This document shows, piece after piece, positions 1 through 6,964 of a DNA stretch of 19,518 nucleotides. Source of the DNA: an uncultured Lachnospiraceae bacterium. Lineage in GTDB: Bacteria; Bacillota; Clostridia; Lachnospirales; Lachnospiraceae. The translations under genes and the position numbers were made by a program. A model generated the notes under the pieces. That model was not told the DNA's origin, made no database searches, and was given only the letters and a program-made list of their open reading frames with translations. Where the stretch lies: positions 1-19,518 of the forward strand of contig CAJUMC010000062.1 of the NCBI GenBank assembly GCA_910587085.1. The letters run 5' to 3'. Each line of letters opens with the position of its first letter. Positions within the stretch are counted from its first letter, which is position 1.

Positions 1-1
1 G

Positions 2-100
2 GGCAGGAAAGAAAGAGATTCGAGGGTCAGAGCAAAAACATTTCCCGGTATTGCGGCAGCTATGGCAGAACAATGGGGAAAGCCGAAAGAAGGAGCGTGA
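2..100 (+). CDS. C-terminal end of a probable phage DNA methyltransferase (5' partial)
   Basis: An open frame runs from the left edge of the window to a TGA at 98-100 and encodes the last 32 residues of a protein whose start lies outside. The visible end contains the segments RVRAKTFPGIAAAMAEQWG and KPKEGA. A short tail of the form KTF-GIA-AMA-QWG is, from memory, common at the C-terminus of phage-encoded DNA (cytosine) methyltransferases in Clostridia phages, so that is the likely identity. No catalytic motif is in view. The stop is 10 bases before the next start, and the ribosome binding site of the next gene overlaps the stop, so it belongs to the same rightward transcript. The family call rests only on this short tail. 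Confidence 0.45.
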   Translation, partial: GRKERDSRVRAKTFPGIAAAMAEQWGKPKEGA

Positions 101-110
101 GGAAAGCGGA

Positions 111-386
111 ATGAAACGATGCAGGAATTATGTAGGCGTAGCATGTGTTGATGGTTCCTGTCCTGTTGCCAATGCAGGCGAATACGAAGAAAGGTGTATG
201 GAAGTAATCAAATGTGAGGATTGCTTTTATTACGAGGGGTGCAAAGACTGCGCCTTAGCTGGGACAGAGTATTGTGTAAGTTTTGCCCCCGATCCTCTGA
301 ATGTGGAAATGTCCGGAGGCAGGGGAAACAAATCGGAAACGGACTGGCGGCGGCAGCTGATGGCCCGGTTTGAAAGGGTAAGGTGA
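111..386 (+). CDS. Small Cys-rich phage protein, probable metal-binding
   Basis: This 91-aa protein of unknown function starts at the ATG at 111, which has GAGG 8 bases upstream. An upstream TTG at 51 would add 20 residues but has no ribosome binding site and would overlap the preceding methyltransferase tail. The protein contains many cysteines: an N-terminal group (C4, C12, C17) and a tight cluster CEDCFYYEGCKDC followed by another Cys nine positions on. The C-x2-C-x5-C-x2-C spacing suggests a zinc-binding knuckle. It ends in a basic stretch (WRRQLMARFERVR). It is 4 bases from the next gene, so the two are co-transcribed. Comparable small Cys-rich ORFs sit just before the late regulator in many Clostridia phages. 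No function is known to me. Confidence 0.7.
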   Translation: MKRCRNYVGVACVDGSCPVANAGEYEERCMEVIKCEDCFYYEGCKDCALAGTEYCVSFAPDPLNVEMSGGRGNKSETDWRRQLMARFERVR

Positions 387-390
387 CAGC

Positions 391-837
391 ATGGACAAAC
401 GGCGCTTGATGGAATACCAGAAGCTCAAGCGCGAGCAGGAACTGCTGGCGCGCCGAATGGAAGCGCTGGCAGCGAGAGAACTCCCGGTCGTCGCCGGCAA
501 AGTAAAAGCTTCTTCACGGGAGTTTCCCTATACCGAGCATCGGGTCAGCGTGCAGATGGACGAGCCGGAAGCCGCAGAGCGTATCCTGAGGATGCAGAAG
601 ATTTACCGGGAGCGGCAGGAACGGGTCGGGCAGCAGATGCTCGAGATCGAGGAGTTTATCGACGGCATTGAGGATGCAGAGACGCGGCAGATCTTTGAGA
701 TGCGGTTTATGGAGGGGCGGAAGCTGCGGGAGATCGCAGAGAGCACAAGTCTTGAGCTGAGTACAGTGTCAGTAAAAATTACGCGATTTTTAAAATGTCA
801 AACAAATCAAAAAAATCCGTGTTATAATTTAAACTGA
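391..837 (+). CDS. ArpU/DUF1492-type late transcription regulator (sigma region 4-like)
   Basis: This 148-aa protein has a charged, coiled-coil-like N-terminal half (residues 1-90, rich in R, E, K and Q). It is followed by a helix-turn-helix resembling sigma factor region 4, about residues 99-133: RQIFEMRF, then EGRKLREIAEST, then LSTVSVKITRF. The segment FIDGIEDAETRQIFEMRF is characteristic of the phage proteins annotated as ArpU, DUF1492 or sigma-70-like regulators. These sit just before the terminase genes and are thought to switch on late genes. The start ATG has AAGGTGA just upstream. The last residues (PCYNLN) are encoded by DNA that doubles as an extended -10 promoter element, so the gene end probably carries the late promoter it controls. 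Direct activation of that promoter is inference. Confidence 0.8.
   Translation: MDKRRLMEYQKLKREQELLARRMEALAARELPVVAGKVKASSREFPYTEHRVSVQMDEPEAAERILRMQKIYRERQERVGQQMLEIEEFIDGIEDAETRQIFEMRFMEGRKLREIAESTSLELSTVSVKITRFLKCQTNQKNPCYNLN
820..828 (+). promoter_or_regulatory. Putative late promoter (extended -10) inside the 3' end of the regulator gene
   Basis: TGTTATAAT at 820-828 is a perfect extended -10 element (TGnTATAAT). No good -35 hexamer lies 17 bases upstream. Instead the upstream DNA has A-rich, roughly helically spaced TCAAA units (TGTCAAA at 796-802, TCAAAAAAA at 808-816). That layout fits an activator-dependent promoter with binding sites for the regulator encoded by the same DNA. A start site near 835 is predicted, giving a leader of about 205 nt before terS. 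The match to the -10 is seen directly; activator dependence is inferred. Confidence 0.5.
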
Positions 838-853
838 GCAAAGTCTCGAAAGG

Positions 854-927
854 TACTTCCTCCAATACGTTCCGCCCCCGGTTATGCCGGGGGTTATTTT
901 TATGCGTAGGCCCGCGCAGAGGAAGTA
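854..927. repeat. Inverted repeat flanking the leader terminator, upstream of terS
   Basis: TACTTCCTC at 854-862 is the exact reverse complement of GAGGAAGTA at 919-927. The two 9-base arms bracket the terminator hairpin at 875-893. A second, imperfect dyad lies at 966-982 (GATATGC, AAT, GCGTATC). The whole stretch 838-1042, directly before the terminase small subunit gene, has no convincing gene. In many phages this is where the terminase recognition (cos or pac) site lies, so these symmetries are candidates for terminase binding. They could instead form an RNA fold in the late leader. No cohesive-end site can be recognised from sequence alone. Confidence 0.4.
875..903 (+). terminator. Intrinsic terminator in the late leader
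   Basis: CCCCCGG (875-881), a 5-base loop TTATG and CCGGGGG (887-893) form a 7-bp all-G/C stem followed by TTATTTTTAT. It ends transcripts from the early/regulator genes, but it also lies about 40 bases downstream of the predicted late start site near 835. It could therefore act as an attenuator or antitermination target for the late operon. Confidence 0.75.
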
Positions 928-1042
928 TGCTGCTTTGCGGGGCACAGGCCGCACGGCGAGTAGGTGATATGCAATGCGTATCAGGAAAAAAGACACTGCA
1001 CTGCCCGGTTACAACCATTGGAAAGTGAGGGCGTGAATTTGG

Positions 1043-1498
1043 ATGGCAAAGGGAAAATACGAATACTGGCTGACTTCCGAAGGATTGCTGAAGCTTTCGG
1101 CATGGGCGCGGGACGGATTAACGGAGGAGCAGATCGCGCAGAAAATGGGGATTCACCGCGACACATTGAATGAGTGGAAAAAGCGATATTCCGACATTTC
1201 CGACACCTTAAAAAGGGGCAAGGAAGTCGTTGACATTCAGGTGGAAAACGCGCTGCTCAAACGTGCGCTTGGCTATGAATACAAGGAGGTCTCAGAAAAA
1301 TACGAGAATGGAATCCTGACAGAGAAGAAGGTAACAACAAAGCAGGTCGTTCCGGATACCACCGCGCAGATTTTCTGGCTGAAGAACCGGCGGAGGGAAC
1401 GCTGGCAGGACAGACCGCAGGATTACGTCTTGTCCGGAGGCGATAATGATACTGAAGTGCAGATTTACCTTCCGGACAACGGGAGGCAGGACGGATGA
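1043..1498 (+). CDS. terS: Terminase small subunit
   Basis: This 151-aa DNA-recognition subunit of the packaging motor would bind the phage genome and hand it to the large subunit. The N-terminal half has a helix-turn-helix: LKLSAWARDGLTEEQIAQKMG then IHRDTLNEWKKRY (about residues 16-48). This is followed by SDTLKRGKEVVDIQVENALLKRALGY, a signature segment of small terminases in Clostridia phages. The later KQVVPDTTAQIFWLKNRRRERWQDR segment is also typical, probably for oligomerisation or contact with the large subunit. The ATG at 1043 has GAGG 12 bases upstream. Its TGA overlaps the ATG of the large subunit gene (ATGA), so the two are translationally coupled. Whether the system is cos or pac cannot be told. 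Confidence 0.9.
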   Translation: MAKGKYEYWLTSEGLLKLSAWARDGLTEEQIAQKMGIHRDTLNEWKKRYSDISDTLKRGKEVVDIQVENALLKRALGYEYKEVSEKYENGILTEKKVTTKQVVPDTTAQIFWLKNRRRERWQDRPQDYVLSGGDNDTEVQIYLPDNGRQDG

Positions 1499-2943
1499 GT
1501 ACAAAAATTATTTTGGCGCCGCAGAAGGGGCCGCAGGAAAAGTTTCTTGCCACGTCAGCGGATATCTGCATCTATGGCGGGGCGGCCGGAGGGGGCAAAA
1601 CCTTCGGGCTGCTGCTGGATGCCCTGCGGTATAAGGATAACAAAAATTTTAACGCAGTCATTTTCCGCAGGGATTACACGCAGGTGACGTCTCCCGGCGG
1701 GTTATGGGACAGCAGTAAAAAGATTTACAGCTATGTAAAGGGAAGTTGCCCGTTGAAGACGCCGAAGCTGCACTGGATCTTTCCAGGCGGGGCGGCCGTT
1801 AATTTTGCCCACCTGAAAAGTGATGAGGATTGTCTCTCCTGGCAGGGCTCCCAGATGACCATGCTGGGATTTGACGAGCTGACCCATTTCAGCGAATACC
1901 AGTTTTTTTATATGCTCTCCAGAAACCGGACAGATTCCGGGATTGCCCCCTATGTGAGGGCAACCTGCAATCCTGACGCGGATTCCTGGGTGGCGCAGTT
2001 TATCAGATGGTGGATTAATCAGGAGACCGGTTATCCGATTCCGGAAAGGTCCGGGAAACTCCGCTGGATGGTTCGACTCAATGAGACAATCCACTGGTTT
2101 GATAACAAGCAGGAGGCAGTTGATGCCGCAATAGAAAATGGCATGGACCGTGAGAAGGCTCTGATTATGGCAAAAAGCGTGACCTTTATAGCTAGTACGC
2201 TGCAGGACAACAAGATTTTGATGAAAAATGACCCTAGCTATATGGCGAATCTTCTGGCACTGGCGCTGGTGGAAAGGGAACGGCTGCTGTACGGCAACTG
2301 GAAGATCAAAGCGGCAGCCGGCCTGATGTTTCAAAGGACGAAAGTCAACATGCTGGAAGTGCTTCCTGCGGATGTGATCCTGTGGGCGCGTGGCTGGGAT
2401 CTGGCGGCAACCTCGGAAGACGAAAAAGGCAATCCGGCCTATACGGCGGGTGTGCTGATGGGCAAGCGGAAAAACGGCCGGTACATTATTGCGGATGTTA
2501 TTAACCGCCGCTGTGCTTCAGCAGAGGTCCGGGAATTGATCAAAATGACCTGCATCACGGATCGGGCAAAGTACGGGAGAGTGATTACAAGGCTTCCTCA
2601 GGACCCTGGTCAGGCAGGGAAGGAACAGGCGCAGAGCTATTTGAAGTTTCTGTCTGGCTTTTCTGTGAAGATCCTGCCGGAATCCGGGAACAAGGCAACA
2701 AGAGCCGAGCCGCTTTCAGCGCAATGGCTTGGCCTGAAAGGAATGGAGCGGGGAAATGTGGATGTGCTGGTTGCGGACTGGAATGAGATGTATTTTAACC
2801 AGATGGAGAATTTCCCGCAGTCAAAATTCAAGGATATGGTAGATGCCAGCAGTTCTGCCTTCCTTGAGATCGAAAACGGTGGAATCTGCTCTGCACCGCC
2901 TGAAAATGGAACATTAGGGAAGAACAGCTATTGGAAAAAGTGA
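1495..2943 (+). CDS. terL: Terminase large subunit (ATPase-nuclease)
   Basis: This 482-aa DNA-packaging motor protein hydrolyses ATP to pump DNA into the prohead and cuts the concatemer. The ATPase domain shows Walker A GGAAGGGKT (residues 28-36), Walker B MLGFDE (123-128) and a coupling motif ATCNP (156-160). The RNase H-like nuclease domain begins with ARGWDLAAT, with acidic D302, continues with PQDPGQAGKEQ and ends with KDMVDA, where D447 and D450 are the expected metal ligands. All key residues are present and the length is normal for the Terminase_6 type. The start overlaps the terS stop by 4 bases and the portal gene follows 11 bases later. Its activity sits at the portal vertex during packaging. 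Confidence 0.95.
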   Translation: MSTKIILAPQKGPQEKFLATSADICIYGGAAGGGKTFGLLLDALRYKDNKNFNAVIFRRDYTQVTSPGGLWDSSKKIYSYVKGSCPLKTPKLHWIFPGGAAVNFAHLKSDEDCLSWQGSQMTMLGFDELTHFSEYQFFYMLSRNRTDSGIAPYVRATCNPDADSWVAQFIRWWINQETGYPIPERSGKLRWMVRLNETIHWFDNKQEAVDAAIENGMDREKALIMAKSVTFIASTLQDNKILMKNDPSYMANLLALALVERERLLYGNWKIKAAAGLMFQRTKVNMLEVLPADVILWARGWDLAATSEDEKGNPAYTAGVLMGKRKNGRYIIADVINRRCASAEVRELIKMTCITDRAKYGRVITRLPQDPGQAGKEQAQSYLKFLSGFSVKILPESGNKATRAEPLSAQWLGLKGMERGNVDVLVADWNEMYFNQMENFPQSKFKDMVDASSSAFLEIENGGICSAPPENGTLGKNSYWKK

Positions 2944-2954
2944 GGTGAGGACGG

Positions 2955-4433
2955 ATGGCAGATCGCAGAGAAGTCGGGCGTATTGGACAGCGGCGGTACG
3001 GCGGGACAATTTATGAGGAATTTCTGTCCGAGCTGAGGGGAAAGCGAGGAATCGAAGTCTACCGTGAAATGGCGGAGAATGACGATGTGGTTGGTGCGAT
3101 TCTTTTTGCGATCGAAATGCTGATCCGGCAGTGCCGCTGGAATGTAGAGCCGGAAGGGGATACCCCGGACGATATCCGGGCGGCGGAATTTGTAAAAAGC
3201 TGTATGGATGATATGCAGGATACCTGGATTGATACGATATCCGAGATCCTGTCTTTCCTCACCTACGGCTGGAGCTTTCATGAGATTGTGTATAAGCGGC
3301 GTATGGGAAACACAAAGGATCGGCGGACGAGAAGCAAATACAGCGACGGGCTGATCGGGTGGGCAAAGCTGCCGATTCGGGCGCAGGAAACCTTGTATCA
3401 ATGGGAGTACGACAGCGAGGATAATTTGCTCGGAATGACGCAGCAACCGCCGCCGGAATTTAAAACATATACGATCCCGATCGAAAAGGCACTGCTCTTC
3501 CGGACAAAAAGCCGAAAGAATAACCCGGAGGGCAGGAGTATTCTGCGGAATGCGTATCGCTCCTGGTATTTTAAACGGCGGATTCAAGAGATTGAGGGAA
3601 TCGGCATAGAAAGAGATCTGGCGGGGCTCCCGGTCATTTATGGGCCGGATGGAGTCGATTTGTGGGATAAAGATATTCCTGGGAATTTGGAGATTGTTTC
3701 GGGGCTGGAAAGCATGGTTCGGAATATACGACGGGACGAGCTGGAGGGTATTGTGCTTCCGGGCGGCTACCGGCTGGAATTGCTCAGCTCGGGCGGAAAA
3801 CGGCAGTTCGATACAAACGCCATTGTCAACCGTTACGATACCCGGATTGCCATGACCGTGCTGGCAGATTTCATTTTCCTGGGGCATGACAAAACCGGCA
3901 GCTGGGCGCTGAGCTCCGATAAGACGGAGCTGTTTGCCGCTGCGATCGGCGCATACCTGGATATTATCTGCGAGACGTTCAACAGCCAGGGAATCCCGCC
4001 GCTGATCGAGATGAACCGCGAGCATTTCGCGGGAATGACCGGGTATCCGAAAATGACGCACGGAGACATCGAGGATGCCGATATCACAAAGGTCGCAGCG
4101 TTTATTAAGGACATGACGGGAATCGGCGTCCTGGTACCGGATGACGGCCTGGAGGATTACATCCGGCAGGTAGGTCATCTTCCGGGGCGGACTTATGACA
4201 CGGGACAAAAGGAACGTGCCGGGCAGGATTGGCAGGAAAGGAACCGGACTCCGGAACCGGGGCCTGCTGCCGGCAGTGCACCAGAGGAGAACGAAGAGCT
4301 CCCGGAAGAAAAGAGGGAAGCGGCAAAAAAGCGGCTGGGAAGGGAGTACAGCACATGGGATTCCGATGGATTGTTCCCAAGAAGGCAGGAAGAAAGAAAA
4401 CCCGAAATGGACAGGAAGTTTTACGCAGGCTGA
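2955..4433 (+). CDS. Portal protein, DUF935 (Mu gp29-like) family
   Basis: This 492-aa portal forms the dodecameric ring at one capsid vertex through which DNA enters and leaves and to which the terminase docks. DUF935/Mu gp29-type features include an N-terminal region with VVGAILFAIEMLIRQCRW and TYGWSFHEIVYKRR, and a central YFKRRIQEIEGIGIERDLAG. Later come NRYDTRIAMTVLADFIFLG and the DKTGSWALSSDKTELF segment. The last 80 residues are charged and low in complexity (many E, K, R and P) and probably flexible. GAGGTGAGG lies just upstream of the ATG. The 3' end overlaps the start of the minor head gene by 79 bases. Position between terL and the minor head gene agrees with the call. Confidence 0.92.
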   Translation: MADRREVGRIGQRRYGGTIYEEFLSELRGKRGIEVYREMAENDDVVGAILFAIEMLIRQCRWNVEPEGDTPDDIRAAEFVKSCMDDMQDTWIDTISEILSFLTYGWSFHEIVYKRRMGNTKDRRTRSKYSDGLIGWAKLPIRAQETLYQWEYDSEDNLLGMTQQPPPEFKTYTIPIEKALLFRTKSRKNNPEGRSILRNAYRSWYFKRRIQEIEGIGIERDLAGLPVIYGPDGVDLWDKDIPGNLEIVSGLESMVRNIRRDELEGIVLPGGYRLELLSSGGKRQFDTNAIVNRYDTRIAMTVLADFIFLGHDKTGSWALSSDKTELFAAAIGAYLDIICETFNSQGIPPLIEMNREHFAGMTGYPKMTHGDIEDADITKVAAFIKDMTGIGVLVPDDGLEDYIRQVGHLPGRTYDTGQKERAGQDWQERNRTPEPGPAAGSAPEENEELPEEKREAAKKRLGREYSTWDSDGLFPRRQEERKPEMDRKFYAG

Positions 4434-5935
4434 AGGAGTACCTTGAAAGCGATGCGGCGTCCAATGAACCGATGGAGTTTCTATGCGGCTTCTGGAAAGA
4501 TCAGCAGGATGCAATCACATACCCGGAGCTGCGGGAAGTTGTCAAAGCCGGCCAGGTGGATGAGGAGACGCTCCGGCAGTGGAGGCAGGATTATGCTTCC
4601 CTGGTAAAGACCCAGCTGAATCCCCTGTGGGAAAAGGCACTGGAAACCGGTGCGGCAAAACAGCCGCTGTTGGAGGCGATTACAGAAGGATTTGTTTTTA
4701 ACACGCAGACCCCGGGCATATTGTCATGGCTGAAGGAAAAAGGAGCGGAATTTATTACGTCCTGTACCATCCAGCAAAAGGAGGCCATCGCTGCTTTGCT
4801 GTCAAAAAAAATGGTTGAGGGGCATACGGTGGATGAGCTTGCCCGGATGATTCGCCCCTGCATCGGGCTGACAAAGGAGCAGGCGAAGGCCAATGCGCGG
4901 TATTATGATAATGTTGCCGCGACGCTGAAGGAGAAGTTCCCGACAATGCGGCCGGAAACCATTCAAAAGAGGGCGCGGGAGGCAGCAGGAAAATACGCGG
5001 AGCGTCAGCACCGAGCCAGAGCAATGACGATTGCGCAGACCGAGAGCGCCTTCGCGTATAACCGCGGGGCGGACGATGGGATACGGCAGGCGCAGGCGCA
5101 GAAGCTGATCGGCGCCGTCAGGAAACGCTGGAGCACGTCAGGCGACGACAGCGTGTGTGAGATATGCAGCACACTGGGAATGTCGAAAGAAGATCTGGAT
5201 ATGGATTCGGATTTTTCCTTCCGGGGAAAAACGTTGTTCACCGGACAGAAGCTGCTGCCGCCCGCGCATCCGCGCTGTGCCTGTGCTGTGGAATACATAG
5301 AGATTGAGCCGCCGGTGCCGGGGAATAATATACCAGAAATGAAGGTGGATATTACTCGGGCGGATTCCTTCCGTGAGTACAGCACGGAAGAAATTGAGGA
5401 AATGGCCAGACAGACCGATGAAATTATTGCAAGTCATTTATCCATACCGAGTAAGTGGAGCGGGAAGATGGTGGTAAGTGATGAGGGAATACAGACTTCA
5501 GATGGCAGGACCATATACTATGGGAAATTATGGAGCTGTGATATTGCGACAAAACATGAAACTGCACCGTCCATTATCTTGCACGAGCAAATTCACGCAA
5601 GGTCGATAAGCCATTATGGGGAACGAATGTATGGAAAATATAATAATATCGAAGAAGCCTCCGTGCAGCTTTTAACAAAAAAAATCTGCGAAAAGGAGAG
5701 AATTGACGTAATTCCTTCTCTGTATGATGATATCGTGGAAGCATTGGATGAGATTGGAAAACGAATAAATGTAAATAGTACAGGATATGAGTTTGCAAAA
5801 GATTTGATCCAGATACCAGTTGCAGGAAGATTGGACTGGCTGTCAGAAAACATATATGATATACTTGGTAATGACCCGACAGCTACATTGGAGGAATACC
5901 AGAAGTTTTCAGGATTGCTGGATATGTTGTATTAG
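4355..5935 (+). CDS. Mu gpF/SPP1 gp7-like minor head protein fused to a C-terminal HExxH zincin-like domain
   Basis: This 526-aa protein has two parts. Residues 1-318 are a phage head morphogenesis protein (Mu gpF/SPP1 gp7 type). They contain FCGFWKDQQ-like and HTVDELARMIRPCIGLT segments, the core MTIAQTESAFAYNRGADDGIRQAQ, and a Cys/His signature C268, C271 and HPRCAC at 305-310. Homologues I recall usually end near here. Residues 320-526 are extra: SIILHEQIHARS places an HExxH metallopeptidase motif at 410-414, with E433/E434 in NNIEEASVQLL as a plausible third zinc ligand (gluzincin-like). The start at 4355 (MGFRWIVPKK) has AGGGAG 8 bases upstream; an earlier in-frame start at 4229 lies deeper in the portal gene without support. 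The extension is A/T-richer than the first part. It may be a toxin or effector carried in the virion; a capsid maturation role is possible. The fusion is seen; the activity is inferred. Confidence 0.85.
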   Translation: MGFRWIVPKKAGRKKTRNGQEVLRRLKEYLESDAASNEPMEFLCGFWKDQQDAITYPELREVVKAGQVDEETLRQWRQDYASLVKTQLNPLWEKALETGAAKQPLLEAITEGFVFNTQTPGILSWLKEKGAEFITSCTIQQKEAIAALLSKKMVEGHTVDELARMIRPCIGLTKEQAKANARYYDNVAATLKEKFPTMRPETIQKRAREAAGKYAERQHRARAMTIAQTESAFAYNRGADDGIRQAQAQKLIGAVRKRWSTSGDDSVCEICSTLGMSKEDLDMDSDFSFRGKTLFTGQKLLPPAHPRCACAVEYIEIEPPVPGNNIPEMKVDITRADSFREYSTEEIEEMARQTDEIIASHLSIPSKWSGKMVVSDEGIQTSDGRTIYYGKLWSCDIATKHETAPSIILHEQIHARSISHYGERMYGKYNNIEEASVQLLTKKICEKERIDVIPSLYDDIVEALDEIGKRINVNSTGYEFAKDLIQIPVAGRLDWLSENIYDILGNDPTATLEEYQKFSGLLDMLY

Positions 5936-5944
5936 GAGGCTCGA

Positions 5945-6316
5945 ATGAACGTATCAGAAGTGAAGCAGAAGGTAAAAGACGTGCGCATCCAGGAGATCAT
6001 GCGGAAGATAGACCATCATCAGGTAAGTGATGAGGAGTGGCCTCAATTCATGAAGGAAATGGATGATTATGTTAAAACGGATATACCAGAGGATGTAAAG
6101 AGACTGTTTTATCCGCTTGGCTATTTGGAGATGGCTACAATTATCTGTGATGGAATACTCCGCTGGAGGAACTCCATCTGTATAAAATGTAAAAGGCAGC
6201 AGGGATGCGATAAGTATTCCTGTTCCGTGTACCAAAAGGATGAGGAGCATCATGGCGGCATACCAAATGAAATCTGGGCGAGGGAAAATGCTCAATGTCC
6301 ATATTTTGAAGAATAA
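5945..6316 (+). CDS. Hypothetical 123-aa protein, candidate partner or immunity protein of the zincin domain
   Basis: I do not recognise this gene. It encodes a soluble, charged protein without signal peptide or membrane segment. The N-terminal half is helical and acidic (VKQKVKDVRIQEIMRK, EEWPQFMKEMDDYVKT). The C-terminal half has CIKCKRQQGCDKYSC, a possible metal-binding cluster, and a final Cys near the end. GGAGG at 5935-5939 overlaps the stop of the fused minor head gene, with the ATG 5 bases beyond, so translation is tightly coupled to it. It shares the A/T-rich composition of the zincin extension, and both end before a terminator at 6333. Such placement directly after a toxin-like domain is typical of immunity genes, which is the basis for the suggestion. 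It could also be an unrelated moron. Confidence 0.7.
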   Translation: MNVSEVKQKVKDVRIQEIMRKIDHHQVSDEEWPQFMKEMDDYVKTDIPEDVKRLFYPLGYLEMATIICDGILRWRNSICIKCKRQQGCDKYSCSVYQKDEEHHGGIPNEIWARENAQCPYFEE

Positions 6317-6332
6317 ATACATATCATGGATG

Positions 6333-6363
6333 AAGGCACTGCCAGAGCGGTGCCTTTTGTTTG
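6333..6363 (+). terminator. Intrinsic terminator after the zincin/partner cassette
   Basis: AAGGCACTGC (6333-6342), loop CAGA and GCGGTGCCTT (6347-6356) give a 10-bp stem with one G-T pair, followed by TTGTTTG. It lies 17 bases past the stop of the 123-aa gene and 19 bases before the protease gene start. It therefore either punctuates the late operon or is read through by late transcription. Confidence 0.65.
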
Positions 6364-6381
6364 CCATAAGGAGGGAGAAGC

Positions 6382-6843
6382 ATGAAGAAGTTCTCGGATT
6401 TGATCGGAAAATCTGCCAGGAACTGTCAGAACGGGCAGGAGGATATCATCAAGGGTCGCTTTAAGGTTATGAAGTCCGACGATGAAAAGCGGCTTGCCTT
6501 TGGATGGGCGAGCGTTTCCATGCGTGTGGGCGGGGAGTTGATCGAGGACTGGCAGGGAGATATTGTAGAACCGGAGGAACTGGAACGGGCCGCTTATGAG
6601 TATGTTCTTCTGTATCGGGAAGGCGGGGAAATGCACAAAAGGGGCGGTGCTGCTGTCCTGATCGAGAGTGCCGTATTTACGGAGGAAAAAATACAGGCCA
6701 TGGGTATCCCGGAGGGAGTCCTCCCGGTTGGCTGGTGGATTGGCTTTAAGGTTTTGGATAAGGAAGTATGGGAAAAGGTTAAAAACGGAACCTATCAGAT
6801 GTTTTCGATTGAGGGTGAGGCAGAAAGGGTAGAGGAAACGTGA
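6382..6843 (+). CDS. XkdF-like prohead serine protease
   Basis: This 153-aa protein resembles the N-terminal protease part of PBSX XkdF (S78-like prohead protease fold). It would trim scaffold and capsid proteins during head maturation. Recognisable parts are RLAFGWASVSMRVGGELIED and DWQGDIVEPEELERAAYEYV. EMHKRGGAAVLIESAVFT follows, with H85 as candidate catalytic His. The last segment is GWWIGFKVLDKEVWEKVKNG leading to YQMFSIEGEAER, with S142 as candidate nucleophile. In PBSX the protease and the following domain are one protein, whereas here the second part (LKNLKIRKVDFVDEGAN) opens the next gene. AGGAGG lies 8-13 bases upstream of the ATG. Catalysis is inferred from family resemblance. Confidence 0.82.
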   Translation: MKKFSDLIGKSARNCQNGQEDIIKGRFKVMKSDDEKRLAFGWASVSMRVGGELIEDWQGDIVEPEELERAAYEYVLLYREGGEMHKRGGAAVLIESAVFTEEKIQAMGIPEGVLPVGWWIGFKVLDKEVWEKVKNGTYQMFSIEGEAERVEET

Positions 6844-6907
6844 AAAGCGAGGAAGAGATTTTAGAACCTTGCAGAAGAACTGACCAATGGAAAGAGATAA
6901 ATCAGGC

Positions 6908-6936
6908 GGCATCCGGAAACGGGTGCCTTTTGCTTT
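6908..6936 (+). terminator. Intrinsic terminator between protease and scaffold genes
   Basis: GGCATCCG (6908-6915), a GAAA tetraloop and CGGGTGCC (6920-6927) form an 8-bp stem with one G-T pair, followed by TTTTGCTTT. It sits in the 121-base gap between the protease and scaffold genes. Its 3' arm and tail (GGTGCCTTTTG) match the hairpin at 6333 closely. Nothing else is evident in this gap. Confidence 0.6.
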
Positions 6937-6964
6937 ATGAAATTCAGAAAAGGGAGGCAGTAAA

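Noticed and set aside
969..1028. 19-residue + strand frame before terS, considered as a leader peptide
   Set aside because: The AGGTG upstream is only two bases from the ATG, the peptide has no notable feature, and the region is better explained as a control or packaging site.
4229..4354. N-terminal extension of the minor head protein by 42 residues
   Set aside because: It would overlap the portal gene by about 200 bases, is low-complexity, and has no ribosome binding site. The ATG at 4355 has one.
2928..4514. 528-aa open frame on the minus strand
   Set aside because: It lies wholly opposite the portal gene. It is Arg/Pro/His-rich with no ribosome binding site or family likeness, as expected for the complement of a real gene.
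6887..6940. 17-codon + strand frame in the gap after the protease gene
   Set aside because: It has no ribosome binding site and overlaps the terminator hairpin at 6908-6936.
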